64,000 nucleotides of DNA from an uncultured Bacteroides sp. (lineage in GTDB: Bacteria > Bacteroidota > Bacteroidia > Bacteroidales > Bacteroidaceae). The notes below the pieces were generated by a model, which was not told the DNA's origin, did no database searches, and saw only the letters and a program-made list of their open reading frames with translations. A program made the position numbers and the translations under genes. Shown in pieces: positions 25,155 through 34,110 of this stretch (positions within the stretch are counted from its first letter, which is position 1; each line of letters begins with the position of its first letter). Location of the stretch: positions 124,001 to 188,000 of the forward strand of contig NZ_CAUFUE010000006.1 of assembly GCF_959029255.1 (NCBI RefSeq), given 5' to 3'.

Positions 25155-28100
25155 TTAGAAAGTAATATTGGTTCCAAACACAAAACTACGGCTACGCGGA
25201 TAACGATTGTAGTCCATACCGCAAGTCAAGCCGGTCTGTACGTCCACTTCGGGGTCGTAACCGGAGTATCCTGTAATGATAAAGAGGTTTGAACCACTAA
25301 CATAAAGCCGAAGTTTTGAAAGCCCCCACTTTTTAGTTAACTGTTGAGGCAACGTGTAACCAATCGTAATGTCTTGGCAACGCAGGAATGAACCATCTTC
25401 AATAAAATAAGAATGAGTCACTTTCTTTGTAACATCAGTTGGATTCCATAATGTTTTGCCTGCATTCATGGCAAGATATTGTTCTACGGTATTTTCAAGA
25501 TAAGTATTCTTGTACATGCACTCACCATCTTCACGCGTGTAAGCCCAACGATTTGTAAACTTGGCAAGAATATTGTTGAAGTTATTCTTGTTACCCTCCG
25601 AAGAAGACAACTGATAGGCTGTAGCATTGTTTACATCAAAGCCAACCATATAGTTGAAGTTAGCCGTAAAATCAAGACCTTTCCATTGTCCGCTTAAACC
25701 AAAACCTCCTTGAAATTTAGGATTAGTATTACCGATAACAGTACGGTCATTTTCGTCAATTATACCATCAGGTTTCCCATCGGGGCCGCTAATATCTTTG
25801 AATTTAATCTTACCCGGAAGCGTCGCTTCACCGGAATTACTGCTTTCATATACCGTATTAATAATAGTACCTTCTTTAGGAACCGCCAAGAAATTCTGAT
25901 TAGGGTCAAAATCGAATTCATCTGGGCTATACAAGCCATCATAGATAAAACCATAAATCAAACCTACTTGGTCACCTACTTTCAAACAGTAATCATTAAA
26001 ACTTGATTTCCAACGGCTATTCTGATCCCAGATTACATCATCCGTATCATTCAGCTTATCAACCACCATCTTATTGAAACCAAATGTCAGATTTCCACTC
26101 AAGACATAGTCTTTACCACGAAGGATATCACCGTTTATACTCAACTCAAAACCCTTGTTGGTCACCTGACCTATATTTCGCATCTGCTGAGTGTAACCGG
26201 CAGTAGTAATAATATCTGACTTATAAAGTAAATCTTTTGTTGTATTCCAATAGAATTCCGGCGTAATAGTCAACCTGTCATTGAAAAGCCCCAAATCAAA
26301 AGCAACGTTACGCGTTAATGTTGTTTCCCATTTAATTTTAGGATTGGCAAAAGTTTTATCACCGGAATTACCATACCATGACTCCAGTGTACTTGTATTT
26401 CCTTCATTAAAAGCCGGGCCATTCTCTGTATTCATGGTATAAAGATAACGCCAAGAATCATCATCAATACGATTGTTACCAGCCATACCAATAGCGGCAC
26501 GCAACTTCAAATTACTAATGAGCTCATTATTTTCCAAAAATCCCTCCTTGGAAATAACCCATGCGGCAGATACAGAAGGGAAATAGCCCCATTGTTCACC
26601 CGGAGCAAATTTGGTAGAACCATCGGCACGCATCGTCACTGAAGCTAAATACTTATGATCGTAATTGTAACTTGCCTGGCCAAAGAAAGAAGCTGTACGA
26701 TCGGGAGTAGAAATTGAAGTCGTAGCTACCCACGGAGTTCCCAAGTTCATATTCTCAATCGCTTTATCTGCAGTAATGTTACGTCCGAAGTAACGGTTCT
26801 TCATATAATTCTCTTTCGTTACCTTATTTTGGATTTCCTGACCCAGCAAGAAAGAGAAATTATGCAAATGATTCAAATCGAAACCATAAGAAGCAGTATT
26901 TGTCCAAAGATACTTTTCAGTTCTCTTATTTTTGATTTCTGCAACTCCAAGTTTATTGTTTTTCTGACCTACATCAGTCAAAGCACCATGGAATGCGTTT
27001 TCATCTTTAAAATCAATATAGTGAGCTGCTTCTGTACGCAATACCAAACCTTTGATAGGAGTCCATTCTAAAGCGAACTGGTTAGTATAACTATAAGCAT
27101 GCTTTTTCAGCGTATTCTGTCCAATATCACTTTTCGGATTACTGTATTCAAATATAGCCTCATCATCGGGATCAACTGTTGCGGGATCCCAAAAAGCGAA
27201 TTCACGTAAACCATTAGTTGGACGATATTGCAGTACATCAATAATACCGCCACTACCCACTTTGTCACCACCGGCACCTGTATCACGACGATAAGTAAAC
27301 TTAGGATTTAATTGCAAAGACAAGTTCTTTGTTAACTGAATATTCATTTTAATATTCAAGTTAGTACGACGAACACCCGAACCCAAAATAATACCATTAT
27401 CCTCTGAATTGGTAAGAGATGCGTTAAAACGGAACTTCTCACTACCTCCTCCAACTGTAACATTAGTAGAATAGTTCAAAGGAGTTTCCCCCATTACTTC
27501 ATCCTGCCAATCATGTGTTGTTACACGTTTATAGATATCAAGATCAAGCGGATTACCAAAATTTGCACGGAAGAATTTGGCATTGGAACTACGGTTACCA
27601 TTAGCGGCAGCCCAGTCATACTGATAACGAGTAAAATCGTACGCATCCATCAGTTCCAATTTCTTCGAAAGCTTGCTAATAGACATCTGGGCATTCAAAC
27701 CGACAGTTACTCTTCCTTCTTTAGCTGATTTCGTAGTTACCACAACTACACCGTTACCCCCTTTTGCACCATAAATAGCAGTCAGAGAAGCATCTTTCAA
27801 TACATCAATGGAAGCAATATCCGAAGGAGGAATATCGTTAATGTTATCTGTTTGAAAACCATCAACAATATAAAGCGGATCATTACTTTGTGTTACTGAC
27901 GTCCCCCCCCTGACGCGAATGTTGATATCAGCACCCGGAGCACCATCGACAGTAGTTACCTGCACACCGGCAATTTTACCTTGCAAGGCAACGGCAGCAG
28001 AAGTTACAGGAACAGCGGCTAGTTTAGCACCCGAGATAGAGCCAACAGAGCCTGTTAAATCTTTTCTTGCTTTACTTCCACCATAACCAATAACCACCAC

Positions 28101-28433
28101 TTCTTCAAGTGCTTGTGAATCATCTTTTAAAACAATCTTTAATTCTTTACCGGCCACAGCATCCACTTCTTGTGTTTCCATGCCGACATAAGAGATTACT
28201 AATTTCTTCCCTTTACCGACTGATATGGTAAAGTGACCATCCAAATCGGTGGTAACACCATTTGAGGTATTACCCTTTTCCACCACTGTGGCACCAATAA
28301 TAGTTTCCCCTGTAGAATCTAATACAGTACCTTTTACAGTAATGTTTTGAGCAAACGCCCCAACCGGCACCATTAATAATAGCGCCAATAGCAGGAGTAA
28401 TCTGCTTTTCATCTTTCCATCTTTTTGTTTCAT
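25155..28433 (-). CDS. SusC-like TonB-dependent outer-membrane transporter
   Basis: The protein is 1092 aa with the start at 28433; an in-frame ATG at 28490 would overlap the pectinesterase gene by 10 bp and adds a non-signal N-terminus. After a signal peptide ending GAFAQ come a carboxypeptidase-regulatory-like domain (GTVLDSTGETIIGATV), the TonB box (EEVVVIGYG), the plug (GKIAGVQVTTVDGAPG, LYIVDGF, IASIDVLKDASLTAIYG) and a barrel ending RSFVFGTNITF. It imports oligosaccharides using TonB energy and works with the SusD encoded just downstream. The coding strand holds a run of eight G (27903-27910) inside the conserved VRGGTSV segment, a possible slippage site. Confidence 0.95.
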   Translation of the reverse strand: MKQKDGKMKSRLLLLLALLLMVPVGAFAQNITVKGTVLDSTGETIIGATVVEKGNTSNGVTTDLDGHFTISVGKGKKLVISYVGMETQEVDAVAGKELKIVLKDDSQALEEVVVIGYGGSKARKDLTGSVGSISGAKLAAVPVTSAAVALQGKIAGVQVTTVDGAPGADINIRVRGGTSVTQSNDPLYIVDGFQTDNINDIPPSDIASIDVLKDASLTAIYGAKGGNGVVVVTTKSAKEGRVTVGLNAQMSISKLSKKLELMDAYDFTRYQYDWAAANGNRSSNAKFFRANFGNPLDLDIYKRVTTHDWQDEVMGETPLNYSTNVTVGGGSEKFRFNASLTNSEDNGIILGSGVRRTNLNIKMNIQLTKNLSLQLNPKFTYRRDTGAGGDKVGSGGIIDVLQYRPTNGLREFAFWDPATVDPDDEAIFEYSNPKSDIGQNTLKKHAYSYTNQFALEWTPIKGLVLRTEAAHYIDFKDENAFHGALTDVGQKNNKLGVAEIKNKRTEKYLWTNTASYGFDLNHLHNFSFLLGQEIQNKVTKENYMKNRYFGRNITADKAIENMNLGTPWVATTSISTPDRTASFFGQASYNYDHKYLASVTMRADGSTKFAPGEQWGYFPSVSAAWVISKEGFLENNELISNLKLRAAIGMAGNNRIDDDSWRYLYTMNTENGPAFNEGNTSTLESWYGNSGDKTFANPKIKWETTLTRNVAFDLGLFNDRLTITPEFYWNTTKDLLYKSDIITTAGYTQQMRNIGQVTNKGFELSINGDILRGKDYVLSGNLTFGFNKMVVDKLNDTDDVIWDQNSRWKSSFNDYCLKVGDQVGLIYGFIYDGLYSPDEFDFDPNQNFLAVPKEGTIINTVYESSNSGEATLPGKIKFKDISGPDGKPDGIIDENDRTVIGNTNPKFQGGFGLSGQWKGLDFTANFNYMVGFDVNNATAYQLSSSEGNKNNFNNILAKFTNRWAYTREDGECMYKNTYLENTVEQYLAMNAGKTLWNPTDVTKKVTHSYFIEDGSFLRCQDITIGYTLPQQLTKKWGLSKLRLYVSGSNLFIITGYSGYDPEVDVQTGLTCGMDYNRYPRSRSFVFGTNITF

Positions 28434-28480
28434 GATAGCATTACTTTGGTTAAACAATATATTTAATTTATTATACACTT

Positions 28481-29527
28481 TCATTTCCACCTTTCAACAT
28501 TACCTAATACCCTCCTGATAGTATATTCCTTCGCCTCCTTCTTCGTCAGCTCCTTAATGCCCGCCCACTTCGCGCGTCCACTCATATCAGCACCTTTACC
28601 GGTATTATTGTATTCATACAGATGGAGGTCTTTACTCGTAGCGGCATACTCCATGTGCCAAGTGGTAGGCCAACCTTCCGGATGCATTTGTTCACACATC
28701 ACCGAATTCAGAATAGCTACTTTAGGATAATTATGCCATGGACGACCGATAGCAACAGGCTTGCCATCGTCTCCGGGACGGGGGCTATCCGGCATATAAG
28801 TGAAGTTGCACTGATTGAACACAAAACCATATTTCTGATTTTTGGGAGTAGAGGGAGCAGTTATCCAACCACCACCCCAGCTGCGAATTTCGCAAGACTG
28901 GAAATAACCGATTCCTCCTCCGTAGATGTAATCGGTACGTCCCACAATCAGACAGTTCAGAAAATAATTAAGCATGCCGTCTTTTCTTAAAAGTACGGTA
29001 TCCTGATAACCTAAGATATCACAATTACGGAATATGAGTTTATTGCCACACAGGGTGAGTGCCAAAGCCTGGCCTACAGGACCGGCGGTATTTTCTACCG
29101 TCAGATTTTCCACCACACACCCATCAGCCATTACGGTTAGAGTGGCCGAAGTACGAACCAAATCGGCATTATCTTTCCACAAAGCCCATGACTCCGCCGG
29201 ACACTTATTTCCGGTCTCCGGACTTTTACAATCGTATATATGATAACTGATAATTGTATGGGAACGTTCCTCTCCTCTCAGTGTAAGATTCTTCTTGCTT
29301 TGGGGAACAATGAGTTTTTCCTGATCATATTTTCCTTTCTTTATATATATGACAAAACGCTTGTCACTATTATCAGGAACAGCGTTGATGGCCGCTTGCA
29401 GTGTACGGTAATCACCACTACCATCTTGCGCAACAATTAAATCCGCATCCTGTGTTTTTGCAAAACAAGCAACGCTTCCTGTTGTGCTAATCAATAAAGC
29501 AAACAATGCAATGAATGTGTTTCTCAT
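28481..29527 (-). CDS. Pectinesterase (carbohydrate esterase family 8)
   Basis: This is a 348-aa protein with a signal peptide (to about residue 23). The CE8 catalytic set is complete: Gln153 in GQALAL, Asp176 in GYQDT (general acid), Asp199 in TDYIYG (nucleophile; the motif is usually DFIFG) and Arg262 in GRPW. The enzyme removes methyl esters from homogalacturonan so that polygalacturonases and pectate lyases can act. It is the first gene of the operon that continues into SusC with a 47-bp gap. A palindromic motif upstream at 29612-29659 may be the HTCS site. Confidence 0.95.
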   Translation of the reverse strand: MRNTFIALFALLISTTGSVACFAKTQDADLIVAQDGSGDYRTLQAAINAVPDNSDKRFVIYIKKGKYDQEKLIVPQSKKNLTLRGEERSHTIISYHIYDCKSPETGNKCPAESWALWKDNADLVRTSATLTVMADGCVVENLTVENTAGPVGQALALTLCGNKLIFRNCDILGYQDTVLLRKDGMLNYFLNCLIVGRTDYIYGGGIGYFQSCEIRSWGGGWITAPSTPKNQKYGFVFNQCNFTYMPDSPRPGDDGKPVAIGRPWHNYPKVAILNSVMCEQMHPEGWPTTWHMEYAATSKDLHLYEYNNTGKGADMSGRAKWAGIKELTKKEAKEYTIRRVLGNVERWK

Positions 29528-29611
29528 AATAAAAAGTATTATAGTAGCGTTATATATTTCACTGCAAAAGTCAAAAAAAGAAAGACGTTAAAGGAAGAAA
29601 AATTATCGTAA

Positions 29612-29659
29612 TAGGTGGAAAAAATATTATTTACACATAATAACCAATTTTTCCACCTA
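29612..29659. promoter_or_regulatory. Candidate HTCS operator upstream of the CE8-SusCD operon
   Basis: TAGGTGGAAAAA (29612-29623) and TTTTTCCACCTA (29648-29659) are perfect 12-bp inverted repeats separated by 24 bp, about 85-130 bp upstream of the pectinesterase start. A GGTGGA-containing palindrome also occurs in the GH3/GH28 divergent promoter (32436-32459), suggesting a common regulator. A weak -7-like element GACTTTTG lies at 29565-29572 (minus). Confidence 0.55.
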
Positions 29660-29663
29660 CACG

Positions 29664-29758
29664 GTAAACGATAATTTAATGAAGAATGAAGAATTAGGCT
29701 GCGCTACACAAGCATGCCGCAAGGTAATTCTTCATTCTTCATTTCCCTTCATTCCCAT
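29664..29758. repeat. Palindromic GAAGAAT element, copy 1
   Basis: Shared left border GTAAACGATAATTTAATG, then GAAGAATGAAGAA, a 34-bp core (29694-29727, TTAGGCTGCGCTACACAAGC then ATGCCGCAAGGTAA), and the complementary arm TTCTTCATTCTTC followed by ATTTCCCTTCATTCCC. Copy 2 at 33991-34110 has the same borders but the core inverted. Copy 3 (51437-51524) has a diverged core. Confidence 0.9.
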
Positions 29759-29767
29759 TTACTAATC

Positions 29768-32356
29768 TTATTCTATAGTAATAGAATATTGTTGCAGGTC
29801 TTCCATGCGGGAACTTCCCCCCACCATGAGGTCGTACTTACCGGCACAGACTCTCACGGTATTAGTTTGAGCATCCCACCATTCCAGATTCTTATCATCC
29901 AATTCAAATTCCACATCCACTGTTTCTCCGGCAGGAATGGAAACACGCTTGAAAGCACGCAGGGTTTTGCTTGGCCCTTCCGGGTCGTCCTGTTTCTTCA
30001 GATATACCTGCACAACTTCTTCTCCATCACGTTGACCCGCATTTGTTACGGGAACAGTCAGTTTCAGGGTTTCGCCGGCAGAAATTTTATCCTTTGCCAT
30101 TACCGCCTGTCCGTACTTGAATGTCGTATAACTCAAGCCATAGCCAAATGGAAAGAGAGGAGCCTCATTCATATACCGGTAGGTTCTACCCGTCATGTTG
30201 TAATCTTCAAAATCGGGAAGTTGGGATATATTACGATAGAATGTCACCGGTAATCTTCCCGCCGGGTTGTAATCGCCAAACAGCACTTCCGCCACTGCCC
30301 TGCCACCCGCCTGACCGGGATACCAAGCTTGCAAAATAGCTTCACACTCTTTTGTTTCCGGTTCCATGCCGATGGGTGAACCGGAACAATTGACGAATAT
30401 CACCTTCTTTCCGGCACGGTGCAGAGCGGTTATCAACTCACGCTGAACAGCCGGTAATTCAATATCCGTACGGTCACCTTTCTTGAAACCGGGCAGATTG
30501 ACACCCATTTCTTCTCCTTCGAGCGAAGGAGATATGCCACCTGCAAAAATAATGATATCCGCATCCTTCACTTTTTCCACCGACTTCCGTATATCGACCT
30601 CTTTCTTGAAACCAAGGTCAAAGTTCAGTTGCGCGTCACTCCTCAAATATTCAAAATCAAGCTCGATAGTATATGACTTTCCCGCCTGTACCTTTAAAGC
30701 ATACGTAGTTCCCCGTCCACCGTGTTTATTGGAAAAACTCTTCACCTCCTCATTGTCGATGCGCAGACGGCCGGAACCATAACTATAAATCTCAAAGACA
30801 ACTTCGCCTGACTGTTCCGGGGTAAACACACTGTTATAGGTTGCCGAGAAGTCCGTCAGATTCACACCGGGTGCAAACACCGTAGCTCCTGAAGTACAGA
30901 AATGGAAAGGAGTAGTGACTTGCGCAGTAGCCACCGGATTTCCCTCACGCGTCACATTATTCCAATAATTTGCACTGAAACCTGGACCATCTTCCGATTT
31001 GCACTGATTGAATGCACTTTGAATCAAAGTACGTTCCACCCATCCGCAACCCTGCTCATAGATAAGTTTATCATCGGCACCCAACGCATTTCTCACTCCG
31101 TCCAGAATTGTAACAGTGCGCAAAGGCATACCATTGTAATTACCCCATTGCATAACCGAGTCGTTAGCGTTCGGCCCCATAACGGCAACCTTCAGCCCAC
31201 CCCGTATCAAAGGCAGGAAATTATCCTTATTCATAAGCAGCGTCATAGACTTACGGGCCACGTCAAGCGCCAAAGAATCGTGTACCGACGAAGCGACTAC
31301 GGAGAAAGGTATTTTTGTCCAGGATACCTCTGAAGGGTCATCCATTTCTCCCAAAGCAAAACGGGCAGCCAACAGGCGTTTCACGGAAGTATCGATAGCC
31401 TCTTCGGAAATCAACCCTTGCTTCACACCTTCCACCAACTTTTTATAACTGGAGCCACATTCCAAATCAGTCCCGCTCAGCACCGCAGCGGCAGAAGCCG
31501 ATTCCGCATCAGGATGAGTGCGATGGCCGCGTTCATTATAGAAATCGGCGATGGCACCGCAATCAGAGAGTACAATACCATCGAAGCCCCATTCGCCTCG
31601 CAAAATCTGCATCAGCAAACGATTGCTGCCGCAACAGGGTTCACCTTCAAAACGATTATAAGCACACATCACCTCTTTCACCTTCCCCTCTTTCACCAAT
31701 GCTTCAAAAGCAGGCAGATAGGTTTCATACAAATCACGGGGATTGATATCGGCCGCATCAAACGAATGCCGGTTCCATTCCGGACCGGAATGTACCGCAA
31801 AATGCTTGGCGCATGCATGCAGCTTGTCATATTTCCCATCATTGGAACCTTGCAGTCCCTTCACTGCCATCACTCCCATACGACTTGTCAGGTAAGGGTC
31901 TTCCCCGTATGTTTCTATTCCCCTGCCCCAGCGCGGGTCACGATAAATGTTTATCGTCGGCGTCCACATCGTCAGACCCTGATAGCGTTCATAACTTCCC
32001 TGAGAGGTATAATAAGCATTCTTTGCACGAGCCTCATCGGACACGGCATCGAATACATTGTACACCGTTTCGGGAGAAAAGGAGGCAGCCATACCTATCG
32101 GCTGTGGAAAGACCGTTGCCAACCCGGCACGAGCCACGCCATGGAGCGCTTCATTCCACCAGTTATAAGGTTTAATACCCAACCGCTCCACCGGTTTGGA
32201 CCCATCCATCATGAGTGATACTTTTTCTTCCAAGGTAAGTTCCTTCACCAAAAGTTCGGCACGCTTCTCGGGAGACAGAGAAGTATTTTTATAAGTTGAC
32301 TGATTGCAGCCCGTCAACAACAAGGCAGATAACAGATAAATAAGTTTGTGTCTCAT
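29768..32356 (-). CDS. Glycoside hydrolase family 3 with inserted PA14 domain
   Basis: The protein is 862 aa with the start set at ATG 32356 because it gives a proper lipoprotein signal (LLSALLLTGC17). The in-frame ATG further upstream adds 41 unlikely residues. The GH3 N-terminal barrel includes RDPRWGRGIETYGEDPYL, KHFAVHSGPEWNRH and the nucleophile Asp265 in IVLSDCGAI. The C-terminal alpha/beta sandwich is interrupted by a PA14-like beta domain (about residues 455-610, YSYGSGRLRIDNEE), and a fibronectin-III-like domain closes the protein. It most resembles beta-xylosidase or beta-glucosidase type GH3. In a pectin locus this could remove xylose or glucose side residues; the linkage is not readable from sequence. 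Confidence 0.9.
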   Translation of the reverse strand: MRHKLIYLLSALLLTGCNQSTYKNTSLSPEKRAELLVKELTLEEKVSLMMDGSKPVERLGIKPYNWWNEALHGVARAGLATVFPQPIGMAASFSPETVYNVFDAVSDEARAKNAYYTSQGSYERYQGLTMWTPTINIYRDPRWGRGIETYGEDPYLTSRMGVMAVKGLQGSNDGKYDKLHACAKHFAVHSGPEWNRHSFDAADINPRDLYETYLPAFEALVKEGKVKEVMCAYNRFEGEPCCGSNRLLMQILRGEWGFDGIVLSDCGAIADFYNERGHRTHPDAESASAAAVLSGTDLECGSSYKKLVEGVKQGLISEEAIDTSVKRLLAARFALGEMDDPSEVSWTKIPFSVVASSVHDSLALDVARKSMTLLMNKDNFLPLIRGGLKVAVMGPNANDSVMQWGNYNGMPLRTVTILDGVRNALGADDKLIYEQGCGWVERTLIQSAFNQCKSEDGPGFSANYWNNVTREGNPVATAQVTTPFHFCTSGATVFAPGVNLTDFSATYNSVFTPEQSGEVVFEIYSYGSGRLRIDNEEVKSFSNKHGGRGTTYALKVQAGKSYTIELDFEYLRSDAQLNFDLGFKKEVDIRKSVEKVKDADIIIFAGGISPSLEGEEMGVNLPGFKKGDRTDIELPAVQRELITALHRAGKKVIFVNCSGSPIGMEPETKECEAILQAWYPGQAGGRAVAEVLFGDYNPAGRLPVTFYRNISQLPDFEDYNMTGRTYRYMNEAPLFPFGYGLSYTTFKYGQAVMAKDKISAGETLKLTVPVTNAGQRDGEEVVQVYLKKQDDPEGPSKTLRAFKRVSIPAGETVDVEFELDDKNLEWWDAQTNTVRVCAGKYDLMVGGSSRMEDLQQYSITIE

Positions 32357-32435
32357 ACATTTTATATATATTAGATTTCTGATTGCAAAAATCACAATAA
32401 TAAAATTAATATAGGAGGAAAATTCATTGGAAAAG

Positions 32436-32459
32436 GTGGATAAGTCCTCCTTTATCCAC
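32436..32459. promoter_or_regulatory. Palindrome in the GH3/GH28 divergent promoter
   Basis: GTGGATAA (32436-32443) and TTATCCAC (32452-32459) flank GTCCTCCT. The preceding AAAAGGTGGA resembles the GGTGGAAAAA half-site upstream of the pectinesterase. It sits 33 bp before the GH28 -7 element and about 80 bp before the GH3 start, a suitable place for the HTCS AraC domain to act on both genes. Confidence 0.5.
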
Positions 32460-32491
32460 AAATATTCCCCCTCCGCCATCCGATGATTGCC

Positions 32492-32499
32492 TATTTTTG
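32492..32499 (+). promoter_or_regulatory. -7 element of the GH28 gene
   Basis: TATTTTTG fits TAnnTTTG and lies 36 bp upstream of the chosen ATG at 32536. This argues against the in-frame ATG at 32497, which overlaps it. Confidence 0.65.
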
Positions 32500-32535
32500 C
32501 CCATCATATTTAGTCACACCTTATATAGAATTTTA

Positions 32536-33993
32536 ATGAGACGTTTATCTATTTTATTGATGGGATTGATGGTAGCGGTAACTGCCGCATCCCGAACATT
32601 CGACATGAAACTTTTGGGAGCAGACACCAAAGGTATCACCCCATGCACGCAACTAATCAACCAAACCATTGAAAAAGCCGCCGCCGAAGGGGGTGGTACC
32701 CTTTATTTTCCGGCAGGAACTTACCTCACGGCTACCATTCACATGAAAAGTAATATTACCCTGAATCTTGAATCCGGCGCGGTCCTTCGTTTCTCGGACA
32801 GGTTCGAAGATTATCTCCCCTTCGTCACCCTGCGTTGGGAAGGAACAGTGATGCAGAGTTTATCTCCGCTCATCTACGCACGTTCTGCAGACAACCTCAC
32901 CATCACAGGACGTGGGACATTAGACGGAAACGGCTTCAAATGGTGGCAATGGGAGTATGATACCCGGAAAAAAATAAAAGACAACGGAGGCAAGTTACCT
33001 TCTCTTGATAAACTGCAACAGATGTGGACTGATGCCAATAAAGACCTTGAAATATCCGAATATTACAAACCTTCCCTGGAACGCCGCATGTTCCGTCCGC
33101 CCTTTATCCAGTTCTACGAATGCAGCAATGTGATGATAGAGAATGTGAAGATTATAAACTCTCCCTTCTGGACGGTCAATCCGGCCTTCTGTGATAATGT
33201 CACCGTACAGGGGGTAACGATAAACAACCCGTCCAGCGACCCGAAAGGGCCGAATACCGACGGCATCAACCCGAGTTCCTGCCGCAACGTGCGGATATCG
33301 AACTGTTTTATCAGCGTAGGAGACGATTGCATCACCATCAAATCCGGTCGTGATGCCGACGGGCGGAAATATGGAAAAGCATGCGAGAACATCACGATTA
33401 CAAATTGCATCATGCTTTCCGGCCATGGCGGTGTAGTGATAGGGAGCGAAATGTCCGGCGGTGTGAAAAGAGTGGCGATATCAAATTGCGTATTCGACGG
33501 TACCAATGCCGGTATCCGGTTGAAAGCTTCCCGTGGACGTGGCGGAGTGGTGGAAGACATCCGGGTAGATAATATTGTGATGAAGAACATTCAAGGGGAT
33601 GCTTTTATCTTCGACCTGTTCTATGACCGCCTGTCGAAAGTGGAACCTGTGAGCGAGCGCACTCCCATATTCAGGAATATCCATTTGAGCAACATCACGG
33701 GAAATGATATCAAGCGGATAGGTTATATGAAAGGTATAGAGGAAATGCCCATCAGCGAGTTGTCTTTCTCCAATGTAAACATGACAGCCCAACAAGGCTT
33801 TCAAGCAGAAACCGCCACCGACTTACGATTCAATAATGTCAGTTTTACGGTAGAAGAAGGAACTTCTCTCAGCATCAAGCAGTGCAAGAATGTGTTTCTG
33901 AATGATGTACGTTCAAAGAAACCGGTAGCGGATGAACCGGTAGTAAAGATTGAAGAGGGGGAGAATGTGGTGATGGTGAATTGCGGGAAGTAA
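32536..33993 (+). CDS. Polygalacturonase (glycoside hydrolase family 28)
   Basis: This is a 485-aa protein with an N-terminal signal peptide (MRRLSILLMGLMVAVTAASR). All four GH28 motifs are visible in order: NTDG (N240-T241-D242), GDDC (D263-D264), GHGG (H297) and RLK in GIRLKASRG (R328, K330). The rest follows a parallel beta-helix pattern. It hydrolyses alpha-1,4-galacturonic acid linkages (endo or exo not decidable here). It is transcribed away from the GH3 gene through a shared regulatory region. Its TAA stop codon is also the first three bases of the repeat element beginning at 33991. Confidence 0.95.
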   Translation: MRRLSILLMGLMVAVTAASRTFDMKLLGADTKGITPCTQLINQTIEKAAAEGGGTLYFPAGTYLTATIHMKSNITLNLESGAVLRFSDRFEDYLPFVTLRWEGTVMQSLSPLIYARSADNLTITGRGTLDGNGFKWWQWEYDTRKKIKDNGGKLPSLDKLQQMWTDANKDLEISEYYKPSLERRMFRPPFIQFYECSNVMIENVKIINSPFWTVNPAFCDNVTVQGVTINNPSSDPKGPNTDGINPSSCRNVRISNCFISVGDDCITIKSGRDADGRKYGKACENITITNCIMLSGHGGVVIGSEMSGGVKRVAISNCVFDGTNAGIRLKASRGRGGVVEDIRVDNIVMKNIQGDAFIFDLFYDRLSKVEPVSERTPIFRNIHLSNITGNDIKRIGYMKGIEEMPISELSFSNVNMTAQQGFQAETATDLRFNNVSFTVEEGTSLSIKQCKNVFLNDVRSKKPVADEPVVKIEEGENVVMVNCGK

Positions 33994-34110
33994 ACGATAA
34001 TTTAATGAAGAATTAAGAATTAAGAATGAAGAATTACCTTGCGGCATGCTTACGTAGCGCAGCCTAATTCTTCATTCTTCATTCTTAATTCTTCATTTCC
34101 CTTAATTCCC
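33991..34110. repeat. Palindromic GAAGAAT element, copy 2
   Basis: It fills the whole gap between two convergent stop codons (GH28 and the PL1 fusion). It begins TAAACGATAATTTAATG as in copy 1, with arms made of AAGAAT/ATTCTT repeats. The 34-bp core (34034-34067) is the reverse complement of copy 1's core with only two differences. A long RNA hairpin would form in either direction, so it may also serve as a bidirectional terminator. Confidence 0.9.

Noticed and set aside
32357..32479. Extended N-terminus of the GH3 protein
   Set aside because: The 41 extra residues would cover the divergent promoter and operator and precede a perfect lipoprotein signal.
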